From Campylobacter ureolyticus (lineage in GTDB: Bacteria > Campylobacterota > Campylobacteria > Campylobacterales > Campylobacteraceae), in contig NZ_CP053832.1 of NCBI RefSeq assembly GCF_013372225.1, forward strand, positions 496,001-560,000: a stretch of DNA of 64,000 nt. The letters run 5' to 3'. Every line of letters begins with the position of its first letter. Positions within the stretch are counted from its first letter, which is position 1. Shown in pieces: positions 18,866 to 26,909 of this stretch. The position numbers and the translations under genes were made by a program. The notes beneath the pieces were generated by a model. That model saw only the letters and a program-made list of their open reading frames with translations, was not told the DNA's origin and ran no database searches.

Positions 18866-19417
18866 ATGAAAATAAAATTTCCACACATTCCTTATGTGTC
18901 ACGAAAAATCGGCATTGATATGTATAATTCGGGTTTTATAAAATTTAATCAAGGCATAGAAGGCGTTGTAAAAATTGCAGAAGAAGTTATAACAAATGAT
19001 GCTTTAAAAGAAAAAGCTCTTGATGAAAAAACAGAAAATATCTTAGAAGAAAACAGTGAAGATATGCATATTATGCAAGTCGATAGAAGAAGTATGTTTT
19101 GGATGGTTAAAAAAAGACTTGCAGATGAGAGTGATTTTGTTTTAAAACATGATGATAGATACAATAAGCTTTCACATGAAATTTTAGAGCTTTCTTGGAA
19201 AAAAAACTATATTGATTATAGCGTTTCTGAAAATAGAGCCAGAAATATTATTTACTCATCTATTGAGGAATATTTAAAAAATTTTGAAAAAATAGAGGAT
19301 ATTGTTGTTGAAAAGCTTGAAAATAGTTCCAAAAAATTGATTCCAGGAACTCCTGAATATGATTTGGCATTTGAAAAATATTATCAAGATGAGCTCAAAA
19401 AAAGAGGAATGTTCTAG
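18866..19417 (+). CDS. DUF507 family protein
   Basis: A 183-residue, charged, mostly helical protein of the DUF507 family, which is found next to purA in Campylobacter. The conserved N-terminus is PHIPYVSRKIGIDMYNSGF and a second conserved piece is RARNIIYSSIEEYL. No signal peptide or membrane helix; probably cytoplasmic. Function is unknown. Confidence 0.8.
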   Translation: MKIKFPHIPYVSRKIGIDMYNSGFIKFNQGIEGVVKIAEEVITNDALKEKALDEKTENILEENSEDMHIMQVDRRSMFWMVKKRLADESDFVLKHDDRYNKLSHEILELSWKKNYIDYSVSENRARNIIYSSIEEYLKNFEKIEDIVVEKLENSSKKLIPGTPEYDLAFEKYYQDELKKRGMF

Positions 19418-19423
19418 TTTTTA

Positions 19424-20095
19424 ATGGATTTATTAAGTCTAATTTTTTACATTGTGCCCACAGCTTTTTTGCTTAGCTTTGGGCATTGTGCTGGAATGTG
19501 TGGTGGATTTGTTCTAGCCTATAGTGTGAGACTTAATGATTTAAACAGGTTTAAAGCTTTTGTTTACTCTTTAAGCTACCATCTTTTTAGGACATTTGCT
19601 TATATTTTACTTGGTGTAATTGCTGGATATTTTAGCTCTATTTTTGCAATAAGTTCAAAACTTATGGGTTATATTCATTTTTTTATAGGTATTTTTTTAG
19701 TTATTTTAGGTGTTGGTTTTATAAAAAGAGGTGAAATTTTAAAATTTATAGAAAATGATAAAATATGGAAAAAACTATTTAAAAAGCCAATGCTAATTGC
19801 TAGCAACATGCACTCTTTATTTGGCTTAATGTTGCTTGGTTTTTTAAATGGATTTTTGCCATGTGGAGTTGTTTATACATTTTTATCTATGGCAATTTTA
19901 TCAAAAAGTGTTTTGGTAGGAGCTTTTATAATGGGGATTTTTGGTCTATCTACAATTCCTATTATGTTAATTATTTCTTCTTTATCAAATTTAATAAGTT
20001 TAAAATTTAAAAAAATAGCTCTTAATATTTCGGCCTTTATTATAATTTTATTTGGAATATATAATTCATATATTGGTTTTTTGGCTACAAATTAG
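19424..20095 (+). CDS. SafE/DsbD-like membrane transporter (COG2836 family)
   Basis: The 223-residue integral membrane protein has about six helices and the family motifs LSFGHCAGMCGGFVLAY (residues 17-33) and FLNGFLPCGVVYTFLSMA, each with cysteines in or near a helix. Relatives are annotated as sulfite exporter TauE/SafE family or as copper/heme-related transporters located near cbb3 oxidase genes. Its place three genes before ccoN supports a role in oxidase assembly, but the substrate is not known. Confidence 0.78.
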   Translation: MDLLSLIFYIVPTAFLLSFGHCAGMCGGFVLAYSVRLNDLNRFKAFVYSLSYHLFRTFAYILLGVIAGYFSSIFAISSKLMGYIHFFIGIFLVILGVGFIKRGEILKFIENDKIWKKLFKKPMLIASNMHSLFGLMLLGFLNGFLPCGVVYTFLSMAILSKSVLVGAFIMGIFGLSTIPIMLIISSLSNLISLKFKKIALNISAFIIILFGIYNSYIGFLATN

Positions 20096-20215
20096 CAAAA
20101 TTAATAATATATAATTTTTTTAAAAAAATAATAACATTTTAAGTTGTTATTAATAACAATATTAGTAAGATTTTAATTGCAGTTTTATAAAACATAAGGA
20201 AAATTTTTAAATATC

Positions 20216-21439
20216 ATGGATAGAAATCAAAGTCGTTTAATACAGTATCAAAACGCAATAGATGCTAGTAACATCGTATCCAAAACTGATATTCATGGAT
20301 ATATAACTTTTGTAAATGACGAGTTTTGTAATATAAGTAAATACTCAAGAGATGAATTAATTGGTCAAAACCATAATATCGTTCGTCATCCAGATGTTAG
20401 CCCCGAAGTGTTTAAAAGGCTTTGGAAAACAATTTTGGCAAAAAAAGTTTATAAAGGAATTATAAAAAATTTAGCAAAAGATGGTTCTGTTTTTTATCTA
20501 AATGCAACTATTATCCCAATTTTAGATGAAAATGGAAATATTGAAGAATTTGTTGCGATTCGTCATGATGTTACAGAGGTAATTGAACTTAATGAAAGAC
20601 TTATGGCAACAAGAATTGAACTAAAAGAGTTAAATTTATCATTAGAAGAAAAAGTAAAAGAACAAACAAAAGAGCTTTTAGAGCTTAATAAAAGCTTAGA
20701 AAACAGAGTAAAAGAAGAAATTTTAAAAAATGAAGAAAAAAACCGTCTTCTTTCACAACAAGCAAGACTTATAAGTATGGGTGAAATGATAGGAAACATT
20801 GCTCACCAATGGCGTCAGCCGCTAAGTGAACTTGGAATTGATTTGTTTAAGATGAAGCAAAACCTAAAAGATGAAGAGAAATTTATCCATACTTATGAAC
20901 ATGCGAAAACTGTTATAAAAAATATGTCAAATACAATAGATGATTTTAGAAATTTTTTTAAATCAGATAAAGAAAAAGAGGAATTTAGCATAAAAGAGGC
21001 TATTGATAAGAGCCTTGGAATGCTTGAGGGCACTTTTAAGAAAGAGGGAATTTGCGTTGAAATTTTAAAAAATGAAGATGTTAAAATCTCTGGAATTAAA
21101 GCTGAGTTTTCTCAAGTAATTATTAATATTTTAACTAATGCAAAAGATGCTATGCAAAATTTAGATCCAAAAGACAAAATAATTAAAATAAAAATTTATA
21201 AAAATGACAAATTTGCTTTTGTTAGTATTTCCAATAATGGTGAAAATATCAAAGATAGTATTATGGATAAGCTTTTTGATCCATATTTTACAACAAAACA
21301 TAAAAGTGTAGGAACTGGTATAGGACTTTATATGTGCAAGATGATAGTAACAAATATGAACGGAAATATATATGTTAAAAATTTGAAAAACGGAGTTGAT
21401 TTTTGTATAGAAATACCACTAAAAAAGGAGAAAAAATGA
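20216..21439 (+). CDS. bumS: PAS-domain sensor histidine kinase (probable BumS orthologue)
   Basis: The 407-residue cytoplasmic protein has an N-terminal Aer-like PAS domain (TDIHGYITFVNDEFCNISKY ...NIVRHPDVSPEVF), a coiled coil of about 60 residues, an H-box NIAHQWRQPLSELG, an N-box NILTNAKDAMQNL and a G-box GTGIGLYMCKMIV. There is no membrane segment. Position directly upstream of ccoN matches C. jejuni BumS (Cj1492c), a butyrate-responsive sensor reported to act as a phosphatase without kinase activity. Orthology rests on synteny and domain order, so the symbol is provisional. It overlaps the regulator gene by 4 nt. Confidence 0.75.
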   Translation: MDRNQSRLIQYQNAIDASNIVSKTDIHGYITFVNDEFCNISKYSRDELIGQNHNIVRHPDVSPEVFKRLWKTILAKKVYKGIIKNLAKDGSVFYLNATIIPILDENGNIEEFVAIRHDVTEVIELNERLMATRIELKELNLSLEEKVKEQTKELLELNKSLENRVKEEILKNEEKNRLLSQQARLISMGEMIGNIAHQWRQPLSELGIDLFKMKQNLKDEEKFIHTYEHAKTVIKNMSNTIDDFRNFFKSDKEKEEFSIKEAIDKSLGMLEGTFKKEGICVEILKNEDVKISGIKAEFSQVIINILTNAKDAMQNLDPKDKIIKIKIYKNDKFAFVSISNNGENIKDSIMDKLFDPYFTTKHKSVGTGIGLYMCKMIVTNMNGNIYVKNLKNGVDFCIEIPLKKEKK

Positions 21440-22107
21440 GTGATTTAGGAAAACTTAGAATTTTAATAGTTGAAGATGAAGATAGCATCAGAAAGTCTAT
21501 GGCTGAGGCTTTAGATGGTCTTTTTGAAGAAATTATTTTGGCAAAAAATGGAGATGAGGGTGTTAAGAAATTTAAAAAACACAATCCTCATATTGTAATA
21601 ACTGATATAGCAATGCCTATAATGAACGGTCTTGATATGGCAAAAAATATTAAAGAAATTTCAAGTAATACTCCAATTATTGCATTGAGCGCCTTTAGCG
21701 ATAAAGAAAAGCTTTTAAAAGCGATAGATGTAGGAATTGATAAGTATTTAATAAAACCGATTGATATGGATGAGCTTTTAAAGGTTATTGAAGATATTGT
21801 AAGGCGAAAAATAGGACTTTTGAATGATGTTAAATTTGGTGATGGGTTGGAGTTTAACCAAACCACAAAAGCCTTATCTAAAAATGGAGTTGAAATTCCT
21901 TTAACAAAAAAAGAGCTTGCTTTTGTTTCACTTTTAGTTGAAAGGATTGGCACTTTAGTTTTACATGAAGATATTAAACAAAATATCTGGGGAAGTGAAA
22001 ATGTAAGCGATGCAGCCATTAGAACTTTTGTAAAAAGAGTAAGAGATAAGGTCGGAGCAAAAGTTATAAAAAATGTTCCAGGGCTTGGATATAAAATAGA
22101 TTTTTAA
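21436..22107 (+). CDS. bumR: OmpR/PhoB-type response regulator (probable BumR orthologue)
   Basis: The receiver domain shows the acidic pocket VEDED, the phospho-acceptor in VITDIAMPI, and LKPID-type lysine (YLIKPID). The C-terminal winged helix ends IRTFVKRVRDKVGAKVIKNVPGLGYKIDF, typical of OmpR-family DNA-binding proteins. The start is ATG 21436 behind AAAGGAG (21424-21430). In C. jejuni the homologous BumR (Cj1491c) lies immediately before ccoN. Assignment by synteny; target genes are unknown here. Confidence 0.78.
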   Translation: MSDLGKLRILIVEDEDSIRKSMAEALDGLFEEIILAKNGDEGVKKFKKHNPHIVITDIAMPIMNGLDMAKNIKEISSNTPIIALSAFSDKEKLLKAIDVGIDKYLIKPIDMDELLKVIEDIVRRKIGLLNDVKFGDGLEFNQTTKALSKNGVEIPLTKKELAFVSLLVERIGTLVLHEDIKQNIWGSENVSDAAIRTFVKRVRDKVGAKVIKNVPGLGYKIDF

Positions 22108-22229
22108 CAAAAAATATAAAAAAGTTAGATTTTTTCTTTAAATTTAAGAATAAATCTAGCTAAATAACAATATAATTACTTAGTTATGTTTAATTTATGT
22201 TTAACATACAATTTATATAGGAGGGTGCA

Positions 22230-23696
22230 ATGCGACCTGGTGATGTATTAAATTACGATTACACAATTTCAAAGTGTTTTTTATTTACAACCATAATCTT
22301 TGGAATTGTAGGTATGCTTGTTGGAGTAATTATCTCTTTTCAGTTAGTGTATCCAGACTTAAACTACATAGCAGGAGAGTTTTCTAACTTTGGTAGACTT
22401 AGACCGCTTCATACTAATGCAGTTGTTTATGGATTCATGCTTTCAGGTATTTTTTCAACCTGGTATTATGTAGGACAAAGAGTCTTAAAAGTATCAATGG
22501 CAGAATCAAAATTTCTTATGATGATTGGAAAACTTCATTTTATTTTATATGTTATTGTTATACTTTTAGCTGTTGTTACACTACTTGCAGGAATAACAAG
22601 TTCTAAAGAATATGCAGAGCTTCAATGGCCTATCGATATTTTGGTTGTTATCGTTTGGGTTTTATGGGGAGTTAGCATTTTTGGACTTATTGGTATAAGA
22701 AGAGAAAAAACTCTTTATATTTCATTGTGGTATTATATAGCAACATTTTTAGGAATTGCTATGCTTTATTTGTTTAATAATATGGCTATTCCTACAAGAC
22801 TTTTAACAGGTATGGGTGATTGGATGCATGCAGTTTCTATGTATGCTGGATCAAATGATGCTATGGTTCAATGGTGGTGGGGACACAATGCTGTTGCGTT
22901 TGTTTTTACAGTTGGAATTTTAGCTCAAGTTTATTATTTTCTACCAAAAGAGAGCGGTCAAGCAGTTTTCTCATATAAATTATCACTATTTTCATTTTGG
23001 AGTTTAATGTTTGTTTATTTATGGGCTGGTGGTCACCACCTTATTTATTCAACTGTTCCTGATTGGATTCAAACATTAAGTTCGGTGTTTTCTGTTGTTT
23101 TAATTTTGCCTTCTTGGGGTTCAGGTATTAATATACTTTTAACTATGAAAGGTGAGTGGAATCAATTAAGAGAAAATCCATTAATAAAATTTATGATTTT
23201 GGCAACAACATTCTATATGTTCTCAACACTTGAGGGACCAATTCTTTCTATTAAATCAGTTAATGCTTTAGCTCACTTTACAGATTGGATTCCAGGACAC
23301 GTTCATGATGGAACACTTGGCTGGGTTGGCTTTATGACTGTTGGAGCGCTTTATCACATGGTTCCTAGAATGTTTAAAAAAGAGCTTTATTCAAAGTCAT
23401 TAATGGAAGCACAATTTTGGATTCAAACAACAGGTCTTGTAATGTTCTTCTCATCTATGTGGATAGCAGGTATTACTCAAGGTATGATGTGGAGAGCAAC
23501 AAACGAGTTTGGAAGTTTAGCTTATACATTTATTGATACTGTTAATGCGCTTAAACCATATTTCTGGATTAGAGCAGTTGGTGGATTTTTATATTTGTTA
23601 GGCTTTTTCATGTTTGCATATAATATGTTTAAAACATTTAGCTCAGGTAGAGTGCTTGAAAAAGAACCACAAAGCACATCTCCAATGGCAGCTTAA
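22230..23696 (+). CDS. ccoN: cbb3-type cytochrome c oxidase subunit I
   Basis: CcoN is the catalytic heme-copper subunit of the high-affinity oxidase used in microaerobic respiration. The 488-residue protein has about 12 membrane helices and the heme/copper histidines in RPLHTNAVVYGF, WWWGHNAVAF, WAGGHHLIYS and PGHVHDGTLGW. A strong site AGGAGGG precedes ATG 22230, and a TATAAT at 22171-22176 may be the operon promoter. It heads ccoN-ccoO-ccoQ-ccoP. Confidence 0.98.
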   Translation: MRPGDVLNYDYTISKCFLFTTIIFGIVGMLVGVIISFQLVYPDLNYIAGEFSNFGRLRPLHTNAVVYGFMLSGIFSTWYYVGQRVLKVSMAESKFLMMIGKLHFILYVIVILLAVVTLLAGITSSKEYAELQWPIDILVVIVWVLWGVSIFGLIGIRREKTLYISLWYYIATFLGIAMLYLFNNMAIPTRLLTGMGDWMHAVSMYAGSNDAMVQWWWGHNAVAFVFTVGILAQVYYFLPKESGQAVFSYKLSLFSFWSLMFVYLWAGGHHLIYSTVPDWIQTLSSVFSVVLILPSWGSGINILLTMKGEWNQLRENPLIKFMILATTFYMFSTLEGPILSIKSVNALAHFTDWIPGHVHDGTLGWVGFMTVGALYHMVPRMFKKELYSKSLMEAQFWIQTTGLVMFFSSMWIAGITQGMMWRATNEFGSLAYTFIDTVNALKPYFWIRAVGGFLYLLGFFMFAYNMFKTFSSGRVLEKEPQSTSPMAA

Positions 23697-23710
23697 AAAA
23701 GGAGGATAAT

Positions 23711-24370
23711 ATGTTTAGTTGGTTAGAAAAAAATCCATTCTTTTTTGCGGTTTTTCTATTTATAGTAATAGCCTACGCAGGTGTTGTGGAAATTTTGCCA
23801 AGTTTTGCCGATAGCGCAAGACCTTTAAAGGATACTAAGCCTTACAGTGTTTTAGAGCTTTCAGGTCGTCAAATTTACATAGCAAATAGCTGTAATGCAT
23901 GTCACTCACAGCTTATAAGACCGTTTAAATCAGAAACAGATAGATACGGTGCTTATTCAAAAAGTGGTGAATATGCTTATGATAGACCATTTTTATGGGG
24001 ATCAAAAAGAACAGGACCTGATCTTTGGAGGATGAATAAAACTACAAAATGGCATGAGCGTCATATGAAAGATCCTTTATCAGTGATTCCAGGCTCAATT
24101 ATGCCTAATTATAAATTTATGTTTAAGAAAAATGCTGATATTGAGACAGCTTATGCTGAAGCTTTAACGGTCAAAAAAGCTTTCAATGTTCCTTATGATC
24201 AAAAGGGTATGCCAAAACTTGGTACTTGGGAAGAAGCACAAGCACTTGTTATGGAAGAGGCAAAAGTTGTAGTTGATCAAATGGAAGATGAAGAGGTTAA
24301 AAGTGCTTTTGAGCGTGGTGAAATAAAACAAATTGTAGCTCTTATAGCATATTTAAATAGCTTAAAATAA
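23711..24370 (+). CDS. ccoO: cbb3-type cytochrome c oxidase subunit II (monoheme)
   Basis: The 219-residue protein has one N-terminal membrane anchor and a c-type heme site SCNACHSQLIRPF, with GPDLWR and a distal methionine region SIMPNYKFMF. It passes electrons to CcoN on the periplasmic side. AAAAGGAGG precedes the ATG. Length is typical for Campylobacter. Confidence 0.97.
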   Translation: MFSWLEKNPFFFAVFLFIVIAYAGVVEILPSFADSARPLKDTKPYSVLELSGRQIYIANSCNACHSQLIRPFKSETDRYGAYSKSGEYAYDRPFLWGSKRTGPDLWRMNKTTKWHERHMKDPLSVIPGSIMPNYKFMFKKNADIETAYAEALTVKKAFNVPYDQKGMPKLGTWEEAQALVMEEAKVVVDQMEDEEVKSAFERGEIKQIVALIAYLNSLK

Positions 24371-24379
24371 GGAAAAAAG

Positions 24380-24610
24380 ATGAGTATAGAAACTATGAGA
24401 ACACTTCAAGCTTATGGATATGTTGTTTTAATAATATCCTTGTGCATAGGGCTTTATGCTTATTTTTTCCATCTTAGAAGATCGGAAAAAACAGGTAGAA
24501 GAAACTATGAAAAATATGGAAATTTAGCCCTTAATGATAGTATTGATGATGAGATTATAGAAACTAACTCATCAAAAGATAATGAATGCAAAAAAGGAGC
24601 TAAAAAATGA
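24380..24610 (+). CDS. ccoQ: cbb3 oxidase small subunit CcoQ
   Basis: A 76-residue protein with one membrane helix (YGYVVLIISLCIGLYAYFF) followed by a short polar tail with HLRRSEKTGRRNYEKY, the CcoQ pattern. It helps keep the oxidase complex stable. It overlaps ccoP by 4 nt. Confidence 0.85.
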   Translation: MSIETMRTLQAYGYVVLIISLCIGLYAYFFHLRRSEKTGRRNYEKYGNLALNDSIDDEIIETNSSKDNECKKGAKK

Positions 24611-25470
24611 AATGGTTTAACTTAGAAGATAATGTAAATCTACTCTCTATAATAGCTGCTATTGTTTTGGTTGTTGCAACTATTGCTGTTGTTGGGCTTT
24701 ATGTTCGCAAGATGAAAACAGAAAAAAGTAGTGGAGAGTTGAAAGAAGGCGTTGAGTATGATGGTATAAAGGAATATAAAAATCCTTTACCAATAGGCTG
24801 GGCTGTTACTTATATCCTAATGCTAGTTTGGGCTATATGGTACTTTTTATTTGGTTATCCACTAAACTCATACTCTCAAATTGGTGCTTATAATGAAGAA
24901 GTAAAAGCATATAATCAAAAATTTGAACAAACTTTTGCAAGTCCTGATAAAGATACTTTATTTGCTATGGGAAAAGGGATATTTTTGGTTGAGTGTTCTG
25001 CTTGCCATGGAATTACAGGTGATGGTGTTAATGGCGTGGCAACAGATCTTACGATTTGGGGTTCTGAAGCAGGTATTATAGATGTTATTAAAAAAGGTTC
25101 AAAAGGACTTAACTATCCTCTTGGAGAGATGACTGCAGACAATGTTACAGGCGATGATGTGATTTCAGTAGCTGCGTTTATGGCTAAAAATATATCAGCC
25201 TTGCATGATACTAAAAATCCAAACCGCGTAAGTCAAGGCAGTGAAAGCTGGATGATTTGTGCTGCTTGTCACGGTGAAGACGGTAAAGGCATGGAAGGAA
25301 TGGCGCCTGATCTTACCAAATACGGCTCAGCTGATTTCGTGGTTGATGTATTAAATAAAGGAAAGCAAGGTTTCATAGGTGAAATGCCTGCATTTAATGA
25401 CGGAAGACTAACCGATGTTCAAAAAAGAGCGGTTGGTGAGTATGTAATATCATTGTCAAAAGATAATTAG
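24607..25470 (+). CDS. ccoP: cbb3-type cytochrome c oxidase subunit III (diheme)
   Basis: The 287-residue protein has two N-terminal membrane helices and two c-type heme sites, CSACHG and CAACHG, each followed by a methionine-containing distal segment (GEMTADN and GEMPAFNDG). CcoP takes electrons from soluble cytochrome c or the bc1 complex. Start ATG 24607 overlaps the ccoQ stop. Frame intact. Confidence 0.98.
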   Translation: MKWFNLEDNVNLLSIIAAIVLVVATIAVVGLYVRKMKTEKSSGELKEGVEYDGIKEYKNPLPIGWAVTYILMLVWAIWYFLFGYPLNSYSQIGAYNEEVKAYNQKFEQTFASPDKDTLFAMGKGIFLVECSACHGITGDGVNGVATDLTIWGSEAGIIDVIKKGSKGLNYPLGEMTADNVTGDDVISVAAFMAKNISALHDTKNPNRVSQGSESWMICAACHGEDGKGMEGMAPDLTKYGSADFVVDVLNKGKQGFIGEMPAFNDGRLTDVQKRAVGEYVISLSKDN

Positions 25471-25480
25471 GAGAAAAGTC

Positions 25481-25714
25481 ATGGAAAACGAAAATAAAAA
25501 TAGAAATGTTTTTAGCATTCACGGAGTTACAGGTATGCTTATAGCCACAGTGTTACTTATCTCTATTCTTGTGATTTTGACTATACTTGGCATTAAAACG
25601 CAGCAAAAAGTAGCAAAAGAACCTTATGTTTTAAAAGATGTAAGTAGCGTTCCAATGAAAGCAAATATGAAAATTGCAAATGATGTTATGGAGGTTGAAA
25701 ATGGCACAAAGTAA
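25481..25714 (+). CDS. DUF4006 family small membrane protein
   Basis: A 77-residue protein with one membrane helix (GMLIATVLLISILVILTILGI) and a short C-terminal domain. DUF4006 proteins occur next to ccoNOQP in Campylobacterota, so a part in oxidase assembly is likely but not shown. It overlaps the next small gene by 14 nt. Confidence 0.75.
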   Translation: MENENKNRNVFSIHGVTGMLIATVLLISILVILTILGIKTQQKVAKEPYVLKDVSSVPMKANMKIANDVMEVENGTK

Positions 25715-25823
25715 CAACGGTTCATCAAAAATTTTTGAAATTATAATTTTAGTTGGGCTTATCATAACAGCCATAATAAGCGCGTGGGCGGTTTTAACGC
25801 CTAATAGTCTTTTTATCGGTTAA
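25701..25823 (+). CDS. small single-helix membrane protein in the cco operon
   Basis: A 40-residue frame (MAQSNNGSSKIFEII...SLFIG) behind a strong site GGAGG at 25690-25694. It has one membrane helix (about residues 12-32). It overlaps the DUF4006 gene, and the next gene starts 8 nt after it, so it is embedded in the operon. A small gene occupies the equivalent place in C. jejuni. Function unknown; possibly an oxidase assembly or stabilising peptide. Confidence 0.75.
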   Translation: MAQSNNGSSKIFEIIILVGLIITAIISAWAVLTPNSLFIG

Positions 25824-25831
25824 GGATAAAA

Positions 25832-26425
25832 GTGAAAAAATTAATAATAGGTGCAATTTTTTGCACCTTTTTTTTGAATAATTTATTTGCAAATAATAAT
25901 GTAATTATTGAAAATGATGGAATTTTAGAAAGTATCACTACTTCTCAAATGCAACTTATTGGCGATGAGCTTTTTGAAAAAACAGGAGTTTTTTTAGGCG
26001 TTGCGGCTTTTAAAGACTTAAACGGCTCAAATATACATAAAATTTCAGATGAAATTTCAAAAAGTTTAAAATCTCCTTATGCTTTTATAATTATTTCTAC
26101 AAATGATAAAAAAATCGACATTGTAACTGATGTGAATTTTGACAAAGACGCGGTTTTAAGCCCGTATCCCAACAAAGGAACAATTATCCCGCTTTTAGTA
26201 TCTACAAAAAAAGGAAAAGATTCTTTTAATCCAGCACTTTTAAACGGTTATGCGGATTGCGCAGAAAAAATAGCAAAAGTATATAGTGTAAAGCTTGAAA
26301 ATTCTTTTGGAAATACAAATAGAATAATTTTAGATCTTATAAGACTTTTTGTCTACGGATCGATAGTTTTGGTAATTGCAAGTAGATTTTATTATAAAAG
26401 GATAAAGAAACATGAAGAAAAATGA
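25832..26425 (+). CDS. periplasmic/membrane protein of unknown function (TPM-like)
   Basis: The 197-residue product starts with GTG and AAGGA. It has a signal peptide, a domain of about 130 residues (ELFEKTGVFLGVAAFKDLNG, then a beta-rich FIIISTNDKKIDIV) that recalls the TPM fold, and a C-terminal membrane helix. It belongs to the cco accessory cluster by position and overlaps the FixH-like gene by 14 nt. I do not recognise a defined function. Confidence 0.65.
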   Translation: MKKLIIGAIFCTFFLNNLFANNNVIIENDGILESITTSQMQLIGDELFEKTGVFLGVAAFKDLNGSNIHKISDEISKSLKSPYAFIIISTNDKKIDIVTDVNFDKDAVLSPYPNKGTIIPLLVSTKKGKDSFNPALLNGYADCAEKIAKVYSVKLENSFGNTNRIILDLIRLFVYGSIVLVIASRFYYKRIKKHEEK

Positions 26426-26909
26426 TAAAAAAACATTTTGGCCTTATGGTATATTAATTGCATTTGCTTTAATTGTGATATCTTGTATAATCACCGTAAT
26501 ACTGGCGCTTAAAAACCCTGTTCATATTGATAATTACTATTTTGACACGATTGAAAATGTCGATAGAAATTATAATGAAATAGAAGCTTCACAAGAGAGA
26601 TTTGATGAAAAATACAGCGTAAAACTCGTAAAAGACAGCTTTGATTTGCATGAAGATATAAATTTACAAATAAGCGTTTTGCCAAAAACACAAAATAGCG
26701 ATAAATTGAATTTTAAACTTCTTATAACAAGACCCGAAACTTCAAAATTTGATATCTTGCCAAATGCTAAATTTAATGGAAATATTTTAGAGCTTGATAG
26801 CTTTAAAGTTCCAAAAGTTGGCAGATGGAGAGTGGATATAAAATTAAATGATGGAAAAGATACAGGATTTTATAGAATGGAATTTATTGCTTATGAGTCA
26901 AAATCTTAA
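26412..26909 (+). CDS. CcoH/FixH family protein
   Basis: The 165-residue protein has one N-terminal membrane helix (WPYGILIAFALIVISCIITV) and a periplasmic beta-rich domain ending GRWRVDIKLNDG...FYRMEF, the FixH pattern. FixH/CcoH proteins assist cbb3 oxidase assembly. The gene follows the oxidase genes and its end overlaps the start of addB by 17 nt. Confidence 0.8.
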   Translation: MKKNDKKTFWPYGILIAFALIVISCIITVILALKNPVHIDNYYFDTIENVDRNYNEIEASQERFDEKYSVKLVKDSFDLHEDINLQISVLPKTQNSDKLNFKLLITRPETSKFDILPNAKFNGNILELDSFKVPKVGRWRVDIKLNDGKDTGFYRMEFIAYESKS

